In this document: positions 42,953 through 52,674 of the stretch, piece by piece
Layout: each line of letters opens with the position of its first letter
Numbering within the stretch: the stretch's first letter is position 1
Assembly (NCBI GenBank): GCA_964428055.1
Contig: CAYRWM010000002.1
Coordinates: 1-64,000 of the forward strand
Source of the DNA: CAYRWM01 sp964428055
GTDB taxonomy: Bacteria > Bacillota > Clostridia > Christensenellales > Christensenellaceae
DNA: 64,000 nucleotides
Direction of reading: 5' to 3'
Position numbers and translations under genes: made by a program
Notes under the pieces: generated by a model
What the model saw: the letters and a program-made list of their open reading frames with translations, nothing else
Database searches by the model: none
What the model was told of the DNA's origin: nothing

Positions 42953-44356
42953 TTATTTCCCAAATAACCGCTTTATTTTATCCTTGTATTTAACAATAAC
43001 AATAATCGCAAATACAATATAAATAATAATTATTATATAACGGATCATATTGTTCATGAACAGTATTTGCAAAACTGTCATATAAACTGTCATAAGAATC
43101 AAAACTGCAAATATTAGTTTTGATGGATATAAACACGTCAGGCCCATACGTTTTACAAGCCCCATATGAATGAATAATAGAATAGCGAAGCTAGCAAGGG
43201 TTGTATAGGCAGCCGCGATATAACCAAACTGCGGAATAAATATAGCATTAAGAACAAAATTAGACACCGCAGCGATTATGCTTGCAAATGCCATACCTAT
43301 TGTCTTTTTATTATACTGTTCTACATTCACGTAAAGTGTATACATAAACTGACACACACAACCAAATGCAACAGGCGGCATAACGTTAACCGCTTCATAA
43401 TAACTACTGCCGCCCAAGATCAATAACAACTCCGGGGTCAAGAGCATAATACCGCAGGCAAAAAACACAAATAAGAGTATGTAATACTTTGATACCTTCA
43501 GTATTTCCGAATACTTCTTAAAATGCAGTTTTTCACCTAACCAAGGAGAAAAAGCAGTGTTCATCGAAGTGACAAGCATAGTGATTGCTGCTCCACAACT
43601 ATAAGCTACAGAATACAGTGCATTATCCTCTGCCCCGCACATCTTGGTAATCATGATTTTATCCATGGAGTTCAACAAGAATAAAGATAGGGCGTGTGGA
43701 ATAAAAGGCAAGCAAATTGGCAGTGCATACTTCCAGTAACTGACGTTTACCCTTTTACCCCGTTTTATAATCACAATATATAACAGAACACCAGCAATAA
43801 TAGTGGGTAGTGCACTACCAATTATTCTCCCATCAAGCTTATTATCCATTGTCACAACAAGAAATACAGATAATAGAGCTGTGGAAACAGCAATTATAAT
43901 ACTAGTAGCAGCTGAAACTTTATACTTATAATAATAACGTTCCCTAGCTTGGAATAATTCTACTGCGGAAAACAGCAATAAATAGACAACCATTATATTA
44001 AGGTGTCTTAATTCCAAACCGGTAATATCAGTAAAAACAGACGGGAACAGATTGAAAACAGCTGCTAGCGCAACTGTTACGATGGAACTCAATGTTAATG
44101 TAGAAAAAACATATCCATCAAAGTTTTCTTCATGGTCATATCTCGCACTTATAAAAGATGATCCAAGATTCAAAGTTGCAAAAACAGTAAAAATTACAAG
44201 CCAAGAATTATAATTACTATACAATCCGAAATCATTATGAGAAAGTAATCTGGTAAATATCGGAGTAGTAATAAAACCAATACTCTTCGTTATGAAATTT
44301 GTTGCTGTATACCATACGCCAGATTTAAGCGCTTTTATATTATTGCTTTTACTCAT
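42953..44356 (-). CDS. Polysaccharide flippase (Wzx-like, MOP superfamily)
   Basis: A 467-residue polytopic protein with about 12 to 14 hydrophobic segments. The N terminus (SGVWYTATNFITKSIGFITTPIFTRLL, read over two segments) is characteristic of oligosaccharide flippases. It moves the undecaprenyl-linked repeat unit across the membrane for polymerisation by the Wzy protein encoded further upstream. It is the last gene of the nonulosonate operon, 61 bases after the cytidylyltransferase gene. Confidence 0.9.
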   Translation of the reverse strand: MSKSNNIKALKSGVWYTATNFITKSIGFITTPIFTRLLSHNDFGLYSNYNSWLVIFTVFATLNLGSSFISARYDHEENFDGYVFSTLTLSSIVTVALAAVFNLFPSVFTDITGLELRHLNIMVVYLLLFSAVELFQARERYYYKYKVSAATSIIIAVSTALLSVFLVVTMDNKLDGRIIGSALPTIIAGVLLYIVIIKRGKRVNVSYWKYALPICLPFIPHALSLFLLNSMDKIMITKMCGAEDNALYSVAYSCGAAITMLVTSMNTAFSPWLGEKLHFKKYSEILKVSKYYILLFVFFACGIMLLTPELLLILGGSSYYEAVNVMPPVAFGCVCQFMYTLYVNVEQYNKKTIGMAFASIIAAVSNFVLNAIFIPQFGYIAAAYTTLASFAILLFIHMGLVKRMGLTCLYPSKLIFAVLILMTVYMTVLQILFMNNMIRYIIIIIYIVFAIIVIVKYKDKIKRLFGK

Positions 44357-44417
44357 TAATACTTTTTACTCAGCCCGCTTAATGCTTTACATAATACATA
44401 CTTACAAACCGGCATTC

Positions 44418-45107
44418 TTACTTGTTATTATTAAGTATAGCTTCCGCCAAAACAAAATCGAAATCATCGTCAATATCAATCGACTCTTGTCGATCCATAA
44501 TATATGCAAAACACCGATCACGAAAGATATCGTGACACTCAAGGAAAAAATCGACCTTTGTCAAATAAATAGCCCCATTAAACCTATAATATTTCTCCAT
44601 GTCTTGGCGGCGCTTGCCTTTAGCTAAAGGATTAATAAACCCTGTTAGCGAATTACTATCAGGTAATGTATTACAATGAAGCGGTGAATACTCGGTTTCA
44701 CATACTGAAACTACTGAACACGCAGATTTTTTTTCCATTTCGCAAAAAGCACCGATTATACTCCTTGAAGTTCTCAAAGGTGACGTGGGTTGCAATAGCA
44801 TAACAGTATCATAATCTTGACCCAGCAAATGATAATTATCCAACACTTCGGCTACAACATCCCACGAAGAAGCAACATCAGAAGATGTATTAGGGCTCCT
44901 TAAAAATGGCACTTCCGCGCCATACTCTTTTGAGATTAAAGCATACTCTTCACTATCTGTGGAAACCATAACAGTATCAAATTGTTTAGATTCCAAAGCA
45001 GCTTTTATAGAATATGCTAACAATGGCTTACCCGACAAAAGTTTAATATTCTTATCAACAATGCCTTTTGATCCGCTTCGTGCTGGAATAATAGCTAAGT
45101 TTTTCAT
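44418..45107 (-). CDS. neuA: CMP-nonulosonic acid (acylneuraminate) cytidylyltransferase
   Basis: Activates a sialic acid-like sugar with CTP to the CMP-sugar donor. At 229 residues it is the short single-domain form. The N-terminal nucleotide-binding motif is IIPARSGSKGIVDKNIKLL, then MVSTDSEEYA and LLQPTSPLRTS. I chose ATG at 45107 with AGGTGA upstream; the frame to 45134 overlaps the preceding gene. Given the LegC-type aminotransferase and dehydratase in the operon, the substrate is more likely a legionaminic-type acid than Neu5Ac. Confidence 0.92.
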   Translation of the reverse strand: MKNLAIIPARSGSKGIVDKNIKLLSGKPLLAYSIKAALESKQFDTVMVSTDSEEYALISKEYGAEVPFLRSPNTSSDVASSWDVVAEVLDNYHLLGQDYDTVMLLQPTSPLRTSRSIIGAFCEMEKKSACSVVSVCETEYSPLHCNTLPDSNSLTGFINPLAKGKRRQDMEKYYRFNGAIYLTKVDFFLECHDIFRDRCFAYIMDRQESIDIDDDFDFVLAEAILNNNK

Positions 45108-45120
45108 TTTTTCACCTGTT

Positions 45121-46287
45121 TTATTTAATATCATAAAAAACCTTTTTTACTGAAATCGGACTTCCCAACAGATTTCTAAGAATACTGATCATTCTTTCTG
45201 ATGTATTTCCATCACCAAAAGGATTTACTATAGTTTTTGCAATCTCCTTAAACTCCTTGCTAGCTCCCTTATTAATTGCTAAACAAATATCCTCTTTATT
45301 TGGTTCGCAGTGAATAAGACATTCCGAAAAAACCCTGCCTTTTTGCCTGTCACCAATATCAATTACCGGTATCTTCATCGCCGGCCCTTCGGTCGTACCG
45401 CTGGACGAATTACCTATCATCATTTCTGAATACTTTAATGCTGAAAGGTATTTACGCATCCCTAATGAAGAATAAACATAATAATTCTCTCTTTTTTTTG
45501 CTTCTTTCAACCAAACCTCATTTATCCTATCTCCACCAGAATCAGTGTTTGATAAAGTTATAAGATACTGATACTCAGGAAAGGCATCCAAAGCCTTTAT
45601 CAACTCATGCAATTCGCTTTCAAAAGCATTTCCGTCTAGTGTTACTGGATGAAAAGTTACAACACAATATGGCCTCTCTATATCCATACCCAATTCTGAC
45701 ATCAAATCAGTTTTAGGGATTAAATCTATATTTAAGCAGTTTTCTATGGCAAGTGACCCCACATTATAAACTGTATCAGGTCTTTCTCCAAGCTGTATTA
45801 CTCGGTTCCTGTAAGCATCACAGGTAGTAAAATGGATTTGGCTCATTTTTGTCAGTGAGTGCCTAAAAACTTCGTCTATTGCACCGGCAGTTGTACTCCC
45901 CCCACAGATATGGCAAATTGGAATCAGCATCGTTGACGCAGCTATACCAACAGCAAACATTTCATAACGGTCGCCTATGACAATAAGCAAATCAGGCCTG
46001 TTATCGTCAAAATAGACGGCAAATTTATCTACAACCTCTCCAATTTGCAATGCAATACCTTTATTTGTATTATCAGATAAGCCCTCAATACATATCTCTG
46101 CTTTAATATTAATACCAGAATTTTTTATTTCCTCAACAGTATTACCATTTGCATGAGAAAGGTGCGATCCCGTAACAACAAAATCCAAATCAAAAAAACT
46201 GTCACTTTCAAGCCTTTTAAGTAATGGCAATAACTGACCGAATTCAGCTCGGCTACCTGATACAACACAAACCTTTACTCCAGACAT
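45121..46287 (-). CDS. neuC: Hydrolysing NDP-sugar 2-epimerase (NeuC/LegG-like)
   Basis: A 388-residue GT-B-fold epimerase that inverts C2 of a UDP- or GDP-GlcNAc-type sugar and releases the free mannosamine derivative. The N terminus is VCVVSGSRAEFGQLLPLL, with DRYEMFA, HICGGSTTAGAIDE, HFTTCDAYRNRV and the C-terminal GNSSSGTTEGP, all family features. It overlaps neuB by 13 bases. The pathway context supports a 2,4-diamino-6-deoxy sugar substrate (LegG role). Confidence 0.92.
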   Translation of the reverse strand: MSGVKVCVVSGSRAEFGQLLPLLKRLESDSFFDLDFVVTGSHLSHANGNTVEEIKNSGINIKAEICIEGLSDNTNKGIALQIGEVVDKFAVYFDDNRPDLLIVIGDRYEMFAVGIAASTMLIPICHICGGSTTAGAIDEVFRHSLTKMSQIHFTTCDAYRNRVIQLGERPDTVYNVGSLAIENCLNIDLIPKTDLMSELGMDIERPYCVVTFHPVTLDGNAFESELHELIKALDAFPEYQYLITLSNTDSGGDRINEVWLKEAKKRENYYVYSSLGMRKYLSALKYSEMMIGNSSSGTTEGPAMKIPVIDIGDRQKGRVFSECLIHCEPNKEDICLAINKGASKEFKEIAKTIVNPFGDGNTSERMISILRNLLGSPISVKKVFYDIK

Positions 46288-47270
46288 ATCAATTCATCCT
46301 CATCAAAATCACGCACGGCTTTCGTTCCAAGCACGTCAAACCAGAGCATTGGTGATAATCCATTCCCGGGGCGTTTTGTAATTATATTCTCCTCCGTTAG
46401 TAATTCCCCTTTTTTTATTGCTCGTTTAGCAACAATGCTTTTACGAGCCACTATAATATTCTTTTGTTCAAGCGGAGAACACTTTTTCTCACCATTACCC
46501 AATGCAGTTTCAATATTTCTTATAGCTTTTACCATCAAGCACAATTCACTTGGTTCAATACTCGCTTTATGATCAGGACCATACATGTTCCTATCAAGAG
46601 TAAAATGCTTCTCTACTACTGTCGCCCCCATAGCTACGGAAGCTATAGGGACCTCAATTCCAATACTATGATCCGATAACCCCACAGGGAGATGAAATTC
46701 CCGCGCAAGAGTATCCATAGCTCGCAGATTTACCTGTTCCATCTTAGTAGGATAGTCTGTATGACATTGAAGTAAAGTTATATCCTTACTACCATATTCA
46801 TTTAGAATTGAAATAGCTTTAGCTATCTCGGCAAGACTTGCCATTCCGGTAGACATAACAATCGGCTTCCGGGTTTTAGCTATCTCAATCAAATAAGGTA
46901 GATTTGTTATTTCTCCAGAAGGGATTTTCCAAAAAGGAATATCAAGTTTATCCAAAAAATGAATACTGTCTATATCAAAAGCCGTAGATAAATACGGGAT
47001 CCCTATCTTTTCGCAATACTTATATAGTTCCAGGTGCTGGTCAAAGGTCAACCTAAGTTTAAGTGCCATCTGCAGCTGTGTTTCATCCTCACCTGTTTCA
47101 CGTTTTTGGTATTCAGCCTTAGGTGCATACTTAGATGTCGGATTAATTGCTGTTTGAAATTTAACATAATCAGCGCCAGCTGCTTTTGCAACAACTATAA
47201 GTTTTTTTGCAAGTTCTATATTACCGTTATGATTAACCCCTGCTTCCGCAATAATAATTGTATTTCCCAA
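46275..47270 (-). CDS. neuB: Nonulosonic acid synthase (NeuB/LegI-like)
   Basis: A 331-residue enzyme condensing phosphoenolpyruvate with a mannosamine-type sugar to form the nine-carbon keto acid. The TIM-barrel part has IIAEAGVNHNGNIELAKKLI, DYVKFQTA, STGMASLAEI, LLQCHTDYPT and LSDHSIG. A C-terminal antifreeze-like SAF domain (about residues 270-331) carries ARKSIVAKRAIKKGE. The start is TTG at 47270 with GGAGA seven to eight bases upstream. Confidence 0.95.
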   Translation of the reverse strand: MGNTIIIAEAGVNHNGNIELAKKLIVVAKAAGADYVKFQTAINPTSKYAPKAEYQKRETGEDETQLQMALKLRLTFDQHLELYKYCEKIGIPYLSTAFDIDSIHFLDKLDIPFWKIPSGEITNLPYLIEIAKTRKPIVMSTGMASLAEIAKAISILNEYGSKDITLLQCHTDYPTKMEQVNLRAMDTLAREFHLPVGLSDHSIGIEVPIASVAMGATVVEKHFTLDRNMYGPDHKASIEPSELCLMVKAIRNIETALGNGEKKCSPLEQKNIIVARKSIVAKRAIKKGELLTEENIITKRPGNGLSPMLWFDVLGTKAVRDFDEDELICLE

Positions 47271-47296
47271 TGCAAATCTCCTAAACAGATATATAA

Positions 47297-48292
47297 TTAT
47301 CCTCTTAATTCAGCAAAACGATTATACTTCATTTCTTCCTTATAAGCTTCAAATAGTCTAACAACATCATATTTGGGCTCATATCCCAATTCATCCTTGG
47401 CATTCTGAACATCCATAAGTATACCACCGCCTGCAACCTTATCCGAAAGAACGACAATATCAGACTTTTTGCCTGCGGGGCAAAACACGCTTATTATAGC
47501 CTCCATTTGCTCCATAAGAGTAACAGGCACACCAGTCCCACAATTATAAAACCCTTTTGACAGCTTATTGTTATCTATAGCCAAACAAAACATTTGAGCC
47601 ATATCATATACGTATAACATATCTTTCGAATAATTGGGATCACCCCAAATCTCCAAGGGTTTCCCTTCCATTGCATTAAAAATCAACTTATATAGTGGTC
47701 TCAAAGTTTTAACGCCTTTTGGATATATATAATGATTCGTGCTATAGGAGTATACTGTTGGAAAACGGAAAACAAATGTCTTCAATCCATATTGCTGATG
47801 ATAGTGCTCGATCAACTCGCAAGCCGTATTTTTAGATATTACATATAGCGCATGATCTCCTACATAACTAAAACACTTGGGTGCATCCGGCTTTATGACT
47901 TCCCCCGAAGGATATTCCCAAACATCATAACAACTGGTTGAATAAAGCAACCTGTCAATATTATTCTTACGGCAATACTCTAAGACATTATATGTACCGT
48001 AAATAATTGAATCAAGGTATTCTTTAGGATGATACCCATTCATATAAGCAGGAATCACCGCCGCCAGCAAAACAACTGCATGCACATCATCTTTGGGTAG
48101 TTTTTCAAAATCCGATTCTTTTGTTATATCCACAGAAATATACTGTACACCCATTGAGTTAAAAACATCCGCTTTTTCTCTTTTTCCAGAAGCAATTATT
48201 TCATACTCACCCTGTCTATAGTACTCAGTAGCATATTTTGTAAAATATGAACCCACATTACCCGTAGCTCCAAATATTATAATCTTCTTCAT
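47297..48292 (-). CDS. NAD-dependent sugar epimerase/dehydratase family protein
   Basis: A 331-residue extended SDR. The NAD motif is IIIFGATGNVGSYFTKYA. The position of the usual YxxxK is occupied by YVISKNTACELIEHY, so the Tyr and Lys are kept, and FRFPTVYSY follows. I chose ATG at 48292 with GAGGAG upstream; the frame's first ATG at 48307 contains the ribosome site. It is not part of the textbook nonulosonate route and may epimerise or reduce an intermediate or a second sugar. Substrate unknown. Confidence 0.85.
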   Translation of the reverse strand: MKKIIIFGATGNVGSYFTKYATEYYRQGEYEIIASGKREKADVFNSMGVQYISVDITKESDFEKLPKDDVHAVVLLAAVIPAYMNGYHPKEYLDSIIYGTYNVLEYCRKNNIDRLLYSTSCYDVWEYPSGEVIKPDAPKCFSYVGDHALYVISKNTACELIEHYHQQYGLKTFVFRFPTVYSYSTNHYIYPKGVKTLRPLYKLIFNAMEGKPLEIWGDPNYSKDMLYVYDMAQMFCLAIDNNKLSKGFYNCGTGVPVTLMEQMEAIISVFCPAGKKSDIVVLSDKVAGGGILMDVQNAKDELGYEPKYDVVRLFEAYKEEMKYNRFAELRG

Positions 48293-48306
48293 CATTCTTC
48301 TCCTCA

Positions 48307-49362
48307 TTACTGGTAGCGATACTGAATCATTCTTGAATTATTCTCATCAAAACTACTATCCAATTCTTTTCTTATCCCAAGCAAATAATCATACTTATCT
48401 GGTTGAAAAATAGTCCTGCCAACCACAAATGGCAATCTTCCTTTTTTATTGAATTGCTTCTTGAAACCGAACAACGAATCATCCTGACTCATACCACCGC
48501 CGAGATGAAACTTCTTTATGCCCCGCGCACTAGCCCAGCATGCGGCCTCATACAGTAAAAGATTGTTTGGGGACAATGCACGGTATTCTGTATGGGTACC
48601 AGCGAGATGATAATGCATATATTTCTCATTATAATACATTATTGCTGCAGCAATCGGCATACTATCCTTTATAGCGTAAAAGATACAAGAATAATCACTT
48701 AGTTCTTTTTGATACTCAAAATAATCTTTATTAAATGTATAATAAGTACTGGCGTTGTTTTTTAACATTGTTTCTTCGTACATTAACAAGAATTCGCCAT
48801 AATCATCAATAGACTTGCGAACAATTTGAATATTATTCTTTTTGGCTTTTCTAATCATATTTCGATTTTTACTGTCCATATTTGATAGTATTAAATCTGG
48901 AGAGGCAGTATCAATATAGATTGTATCTCTTAAATACTTAGTATCAAATACTAACGGAGCAGAAACATGGTTTTCTAAAACCGGATGAAATCTTACAAAC
49001 TGAGAAACAATTCCATTTTTGATACTATATTCTTTAATCTGTTTTAAGAACATTATTTGAGATTTTTCTGTAATTATCCCATTGCTAAGAGGACCACCAT
49101 AGCCATATGGTGTCTCCAGGTCGTAGAATGTTCCTCTTAATAATCTGTCAGAAAAAAGATTGGAATCAGAAATGTCTGAGCGCATGCTGACATAACAAAA
49201 CCTGGATTCATCATCATGATAATAAAACAATAAGGGCACTCCATCTCCATGCAACTGAAACGCAACAGCGTACTCATTTAAGTAATAGATATCCCAATTA
49301 TTAAATGATCTAACAATACTATTCCAGTTTTCTCTTTTATCAGCTGCTATTATTTTTAACAA
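48307..49362 (-). CDS. FemAB/GNAT-like transferase in the nonulosonate operon
   Basis: A 351-residue protein of the FemAB/CelD-like GNAT superfamily (two GNAT folds), known for transferring amino acids from aminoacyl-tRNA to wall precursors, or acyl groups. Recognisable regions are YGYGGPLSNG, NMIRKAKKNNIQIVRKS, YYTFNKDYFEYQKEL and YHLAGTHTEYRALSPNNLLLYEA followed by FHLGGG. No membrane segment is present. The start is TTG at 49362 with an AGGGGG site, overlapping the previous gene by seven bases. It occupies the place where an N-acyltransferase (LegH) would be expected, so acylation of the sugar amine is the likely role. Confidence 0.75.
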   Translation of the reverse strand: MLKIIAADKRENWNSIVRSFNNWDIYYLNEYAVAFQLHGDGVPLLFYYHDDESRFCYVSMRSDISDSNLFSDRLLRGTFYDLETPYGYGGPLSNGIITEKSQIMFLKQIKEYSIKNGIVSQFVRFHPVLENHVSAPLVFDTKYLRDTIYIDTASPDLILSNMDSKNRNMIRKAKKNNIQIVRKSIDDYGEFLLMYEETMLKNNASTYYTFNKDYFEYQKELSDYSCIFYAIKDSMPIAAAIMYYNEKYMHYHLAGTHTEYRALSPNNLLLYEAACWASARGIKKFHLGGGMSQDDSLFGFKKQFNKKGRLPFVVGRTIFQPDKYDYLLGIRKELDSSFDENNSRMIQYRYQ

Positions 49363-50420
49363 ACCAATTCCCCCTTGTATCTTGATAATACATCAATTAA
49401 ATAATTAATATGCTCAATTCCATATCTTTGATCAATGGGTATTGATAACAGCTCATTACTCAATTGTAAAGCATTTTGCCTTTTTTCGATCATATTACCA
49501 TCAAACGGCCAATGAACAGCACAGTATATCCTATTACTTATCAAATAATCTCTTAATAAATCTCTATTTTTAACTCTTAACGGTAGAACCAGCGGACATT
49601 CATTATCTTTCAAATCTATTGCTGAGCTTATATTTAAATTGATTAGTTTATCAGAGAGTTCACGATAGTTTTGTTTGCGCAAGCCAATCATTTTGCCAAC
49701 ATCAACACATGATGCTACAAAAGCAGAAAAGTCTGAAATCAGCATCGGCTCCGTTTGGATGTCTATAAGACGTTCACCTTTTAAGAATATGTCTCTATAC
49801 ATTGAGTTTAAATCACTATTATAGTTTCCATGCAAATAAAGGTCCTTTAGAATCATCCCATACGCCTTACTATTATCACGGCTTTTTATAGTTTTAGTAC
49901 TTCTTAAATTCAGTTTATCTTCGTTATAATACATAACGCCGCCTCTTGGAATTGGCATCCACTTCCTTAAGCTACAAATGTTGTAATCACCTATGGTATG
50001 AACTTTGGAAAAAATACTGTGGGTAGTATCCTCAACGACAACACATTGATCGCAGAGTGTACTCTTTAATTCATCTAATGCATTATCAGGTTGCACCATA
50101 CCGAAATAATGCATTAAAAAGAATACCTTGGTATCTTTGCTGATCTTTTTTTTAATATCATCAACATTTAAGGTGAAATCTTTATTGATTTTGTAAAACT
50201 CTATTTTGCAACAACTAAATGGCTCAATAACGGAACTGCAAATATACTCGGGAAGGAGTATTTCATCTGTTGGTTTTAAAAAGGATACTAACTGAAGTAA
50301 CGCACTCCTCCCACTATCATAAAAAACAGAATTATCAAATTCTGACAAATATGAATAAATGTTGTTTTCTTTAACAAATAAATCATCCATTGAAAGGTTG
50401 AATTCACTGCCTATTTCCAT
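49356..50420 (-). CDS. DegT/DnrJ-like PLP-fold protein, short and divergent
   Basis: A 354-residue protein of the sugar aminotransferase fold. Motifs are FYDSGRSALLQLVSFL, ILLPEYICSSVIEPF, VVEDTTHSIF with the PLP-contacting Asp, and the likely PLP Lys in ICSLRKWMPIPRGG. The sequence departs clearly from the LegC-type enzyme in the same operon, with no close match to the usual GxxEGG motif after the Lys. It lies between the nucleotidyltransferase (two bases) and the FemAB-like gene (overlap). It could make a second amino sugar or another PLP reaction. Confidence 0.75.
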   Translation of the reverse strand: MEIGSEFNLSMDDLFVKENNIYSYLSEFDNSVFYDSGRSALLQLVSFLKPTDEILLPEYICSSVIEPFSCCKIEFYKINKDFTLNVDDIKKKISKDTKVFFLMHYFGMVQPDNALDELKSTLCDQCVVVEDTTHSIFSKVHTIGDYNICSLRKWMPIPRGGVMYYNEDKLNLRSTKTIKSRDNSKAYGMILKDLYLHGNYNSDLNSMYRDIFLKGERLIDIQTEPMLISDFSAFVASCVDVGKMIGLRKQNYRELSDKLINLNISSAIDLKDNECPLVLPLRVKNRDLLRDYLISNRIYCAVHWPFDGNMIEKRQNALQLSNELLSIPIDQRYGIEHINYLIDVLSRYKGELVC

Positions 50421-50422
50421 AT

Positions 50423-51469
50423 TTATTCTCCATATAGATTCTTCCGCATTTTTTCAAGTTCTGGAAACTGACCCATATCCATCCAATCATTCTCACTTAC
50501 CGGAAAAGCAGCAACTTTTCTGCCTTTGTTCTTTTCCATTTCAACTATATCAGGGAATCCGACAGGTGTGTTATCTTTAATATCATATAACACATCCGGC
50601 TCTACTATATAAATACCTGTATTAGTAAGAAATGAGAAAAATGGCTTCTCTTCCATATTCACTATCGTTCCATTAAGGCCCATTTCAATTACGCCATAAG
50701 GAATACTCAAGTTTTTGTATGCACATATCATGGTTATAGTATTGCCGTTTTCTTTATGAAATCTTAACATACTTTCATAATTAGCCTTCAGTAATGCATC
50801 GCAATTTGCAAAAAAGAACGTCTCTTCTAATTGCCCTTTGAGAAGGCTCAATCCACCTCCGGTACCAAGGGGAACAATCTCATCATACCAGGTAATATTA
50901 TACTTGCTTTCATTCTCAGCAAAATAAGCCTTCAACAACTCACGTTTATAGTTTACTATTATATGAAAATCATTACATGCATACAGCTGGTATTCCCTCA
51001 TGATATGTTCTATGATAGGTAAATCACCTATTGGTATTAATGGCTTTGGCAGAACTTTTGTAAGAGGATCAAGTCTTGTCCCTTTACCCCCGGCATTAAT
51101 AACTACCGGCAGATTAATTGGCTTCCGACGTTTACTTCTATCATCAGAATCCCCTTTATATATATCAATTATTCTTCTATTATTATCAATAATAGGTATA
51201 GCTATATAATCCTTTTTATGAAAGAGAGTCCTTGCCTCCTCAATACTTTTAGCATATCTTGGTTTGGGATTGGCAGCGCAAGTCGACAAATCATTGATAT
51301 CCCCGCCACCAAGAATAAACCTTCTAATATCACCATCCGTAATACAGCCAAGTAATAGATCAGAATCATCAGTCAAGAATAAAATGCCACAAGCATTTTG
51401 ATCAATCAATCTCATAGCTTCTGCTACAGTCAGATTGCATTTGCCTAATAGTGGTTTAATATTATCCAT
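50423..51469 (-). CDS. Sugar-1-phosphate nucleotidyltransferase with N-terminal CBS domains (PtmE-like)
   Basis: A 348-residue fusion. Residues about 1-120 form a CBS pair (LLGCITDGDIRRFILGG, then AIPIIDNNRRIIDIY). The rest is a nucleotidyltransferase with VINAGGKGTRLDPLTKVLPKPLIPIG and FFANCDALL. The layout matches PtmE-type guanylyltransferases that make GDP-GlcNAc for legionaminic acid in Campylobacter, where CBS domains may sense nucleotides. It overlaps the LegC-like gene by eight bases. Whether it uses GTP or UTP cannot be told here. Confidence 0.88.
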   Translation of the reverse strand: MDNIKPLLGKCNLTVAEAMRLIDQNACGILFLTDDSDLLLGCITDGDIRRFILGGGDINDLSTCAANPKPRYAKSIEEARTLFHKKDYIAIPIIDNNRRIIDIYKGDSDDRSKRRKPINLPVVINAGGKGTRLDPLTKVLPKPLIPIGDLPIIEHIMREYQLYACNDFHIIVNYKRELLKAYFAENESKYNITWYDEIVPLGTGGGLSLLKGQLEETFFFANCDALLKANYESMLRFHKENGNTITMICAYKNLSIPYGVIEMGLNGTIVNMEEKPFFSFLTNTGIYIVEPDVLYDIKDNTPVGFPDIVEMEKNKGRKVAAFPVSENDWMDMGQFPELEKMRKNLYGE

Positions 51470-52640
51470 TTGCCAGTAACCTCAATACTTGTTTTACTTT
51501 TTCAGCAACATATTTTATTTCGTCCTTCTTTAGCTGAGTGCTAGAAGGAATATTTAAAACTCTTTCAGCATAATAAGGCGCTTTTTCTATTCTATAAGCC
51601 ATATCTTTACAATATGGTTTTTGCTCATTGATCAGCCCCCATATTGCACGAGTTTGCACACCACAATTATGCAATTCTGTTATGATATCACGCATTGAAG
51701 CTTTTACCAACTGCCTGTCAATAGCCAAAGAATAAAACCATTTATTTGAAAATGTTCCGCTCCTAAATGGTAAAAGATTCGCCAGATCAAACCCGGAGAA
51801 TTCTTTTTTATACAACTCATAGTTATTATTCTTGCGTTTTATAAAATCTGGCAATTCCTCCATTTGTGCTACTCCAAGAGCCGCTTGAATATTTGTCATC
51901 CTATAATTATAGCCAATCTCATTATGGATATAATACTGCGGATCATCTTTTGCTTGTGTTGAAAGATACCGCAAATGATCAACCGTGTTTGGATTGTTCG
52001 CCGTTACAGCGCCACCACCGCCTGTTGTTATTATTTTGTTTCCATTAAAACTAAATGCTCCAAAGTCACCAATTGTCCCTGCGTATTTGCCGGCATAAAT
52101 CCCGGAAGTATAGATTGTTCCCAGTGCTTCAGTAGCATCCTCTACTACTATCAGATTATAATCTTTTGCAATTTCCATTATGGCATCCATATCAGCCATG
52201 TTGCCAAAAACATGCACAACTATAATTGCTTTTACCCTTTTACCTTTAAAAAGTAAAACGCCATCCGAATAATCACACTGTTTTTCACAGAATTCCTTTA
52301 ATTTGATTGGATCCATACACAAACTATCATCACAATCAATAAAAACAGGAATAGCATGTTGATACTTAACGGGATTAACAGCCGCTATAAAAGTTAACGG
52401 TGGAACCAACACAATATCATCTGTTTTAACATCTGCTTCTATTAAAGAAAGATGCAATGCAGCCGTACCGCTTTGGCATACTGCTACGTTGTCAACATTC
52501 AAAAATTTTGCTAATTCTTGTTCAAATCTACCTACATAAGCACCACCAGTAGAAACCCATCCCTGCGAAACAGCTTCGCTTACATACCTTTCTTCATTAC
52601 CCTCAAAATTAGGTATTGATAGCGGAATCAAATCGGTCAT
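51462..52640 (-). CDS. legC: LegC-type sugar aminotransferase
   Basis: A 392-residue PLP aminotransferase of the DegT family that converts a 4-keto-6-deoxy-HexNAc nucleotide to the 4-amino sugar. The N terminus IPLSIPNFEGNEERYVSEAV with GWVSTGGAYVGRFE is characteristic of the LegC group. PLP residues are in VVEDATEALG and SFNGNKIITTGGGG (Lys of NGNK). AGGAGG precedes the ATG. It follows the 4,6-dehydratase gene by 34 bases, matching the reaction order. Confidence 0.92.
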   Translation of the reverse strand: MTDLIPLSIPNFEGNEERYVSEAVSQGWVSTGGAYVGRFEQELAKFLNVDNVAVCQSGTAALHLSLIEADVKTDDIVLVPPLTFIAAVNPVKYQHAIPVFIDCDDSLCMDPIKLKEFCEKQCDYSDGVLLFKGKRVKAIIVVHVFGNMADMDAIMEIAKDYNLIVVEDATEALGTIYTSGIYAGKYAGTIGDFGAFSFNGNKIITTGGGGAVTANNPNTVDHLRYLSTQAKDDPQYYIHNEIGYNYRMTNIQAALGVAQMEELPDFIKRKNNNYELYKKEFSGFDLANLLPFRSGTFSNKWFYSLAIDRQLVKASMRDIITELHNCGVQTRAIWGLINEQKPYCKDMAYRIEKAPYYAERVLNIPSSTQLKKDEIKYVAEKVKQVLRLLANG

Positions 52641-52674
52641 AAACTACCTCCTCAAATAATGAAAGAAACACATA

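Noticed and set aside
44418..47270. Plain N-acetylneuraminic acid synthesis from the NeuA, NeuB and NeuC homologues alone
   Set aside because: Possible in principle, but the same operon carries a 4,6-dehydratase, a LegC-type aminotransferase and a CBS-nucleotidyltransferase, which are needed only for a 6-deoxy diamino nonulosonic acid.
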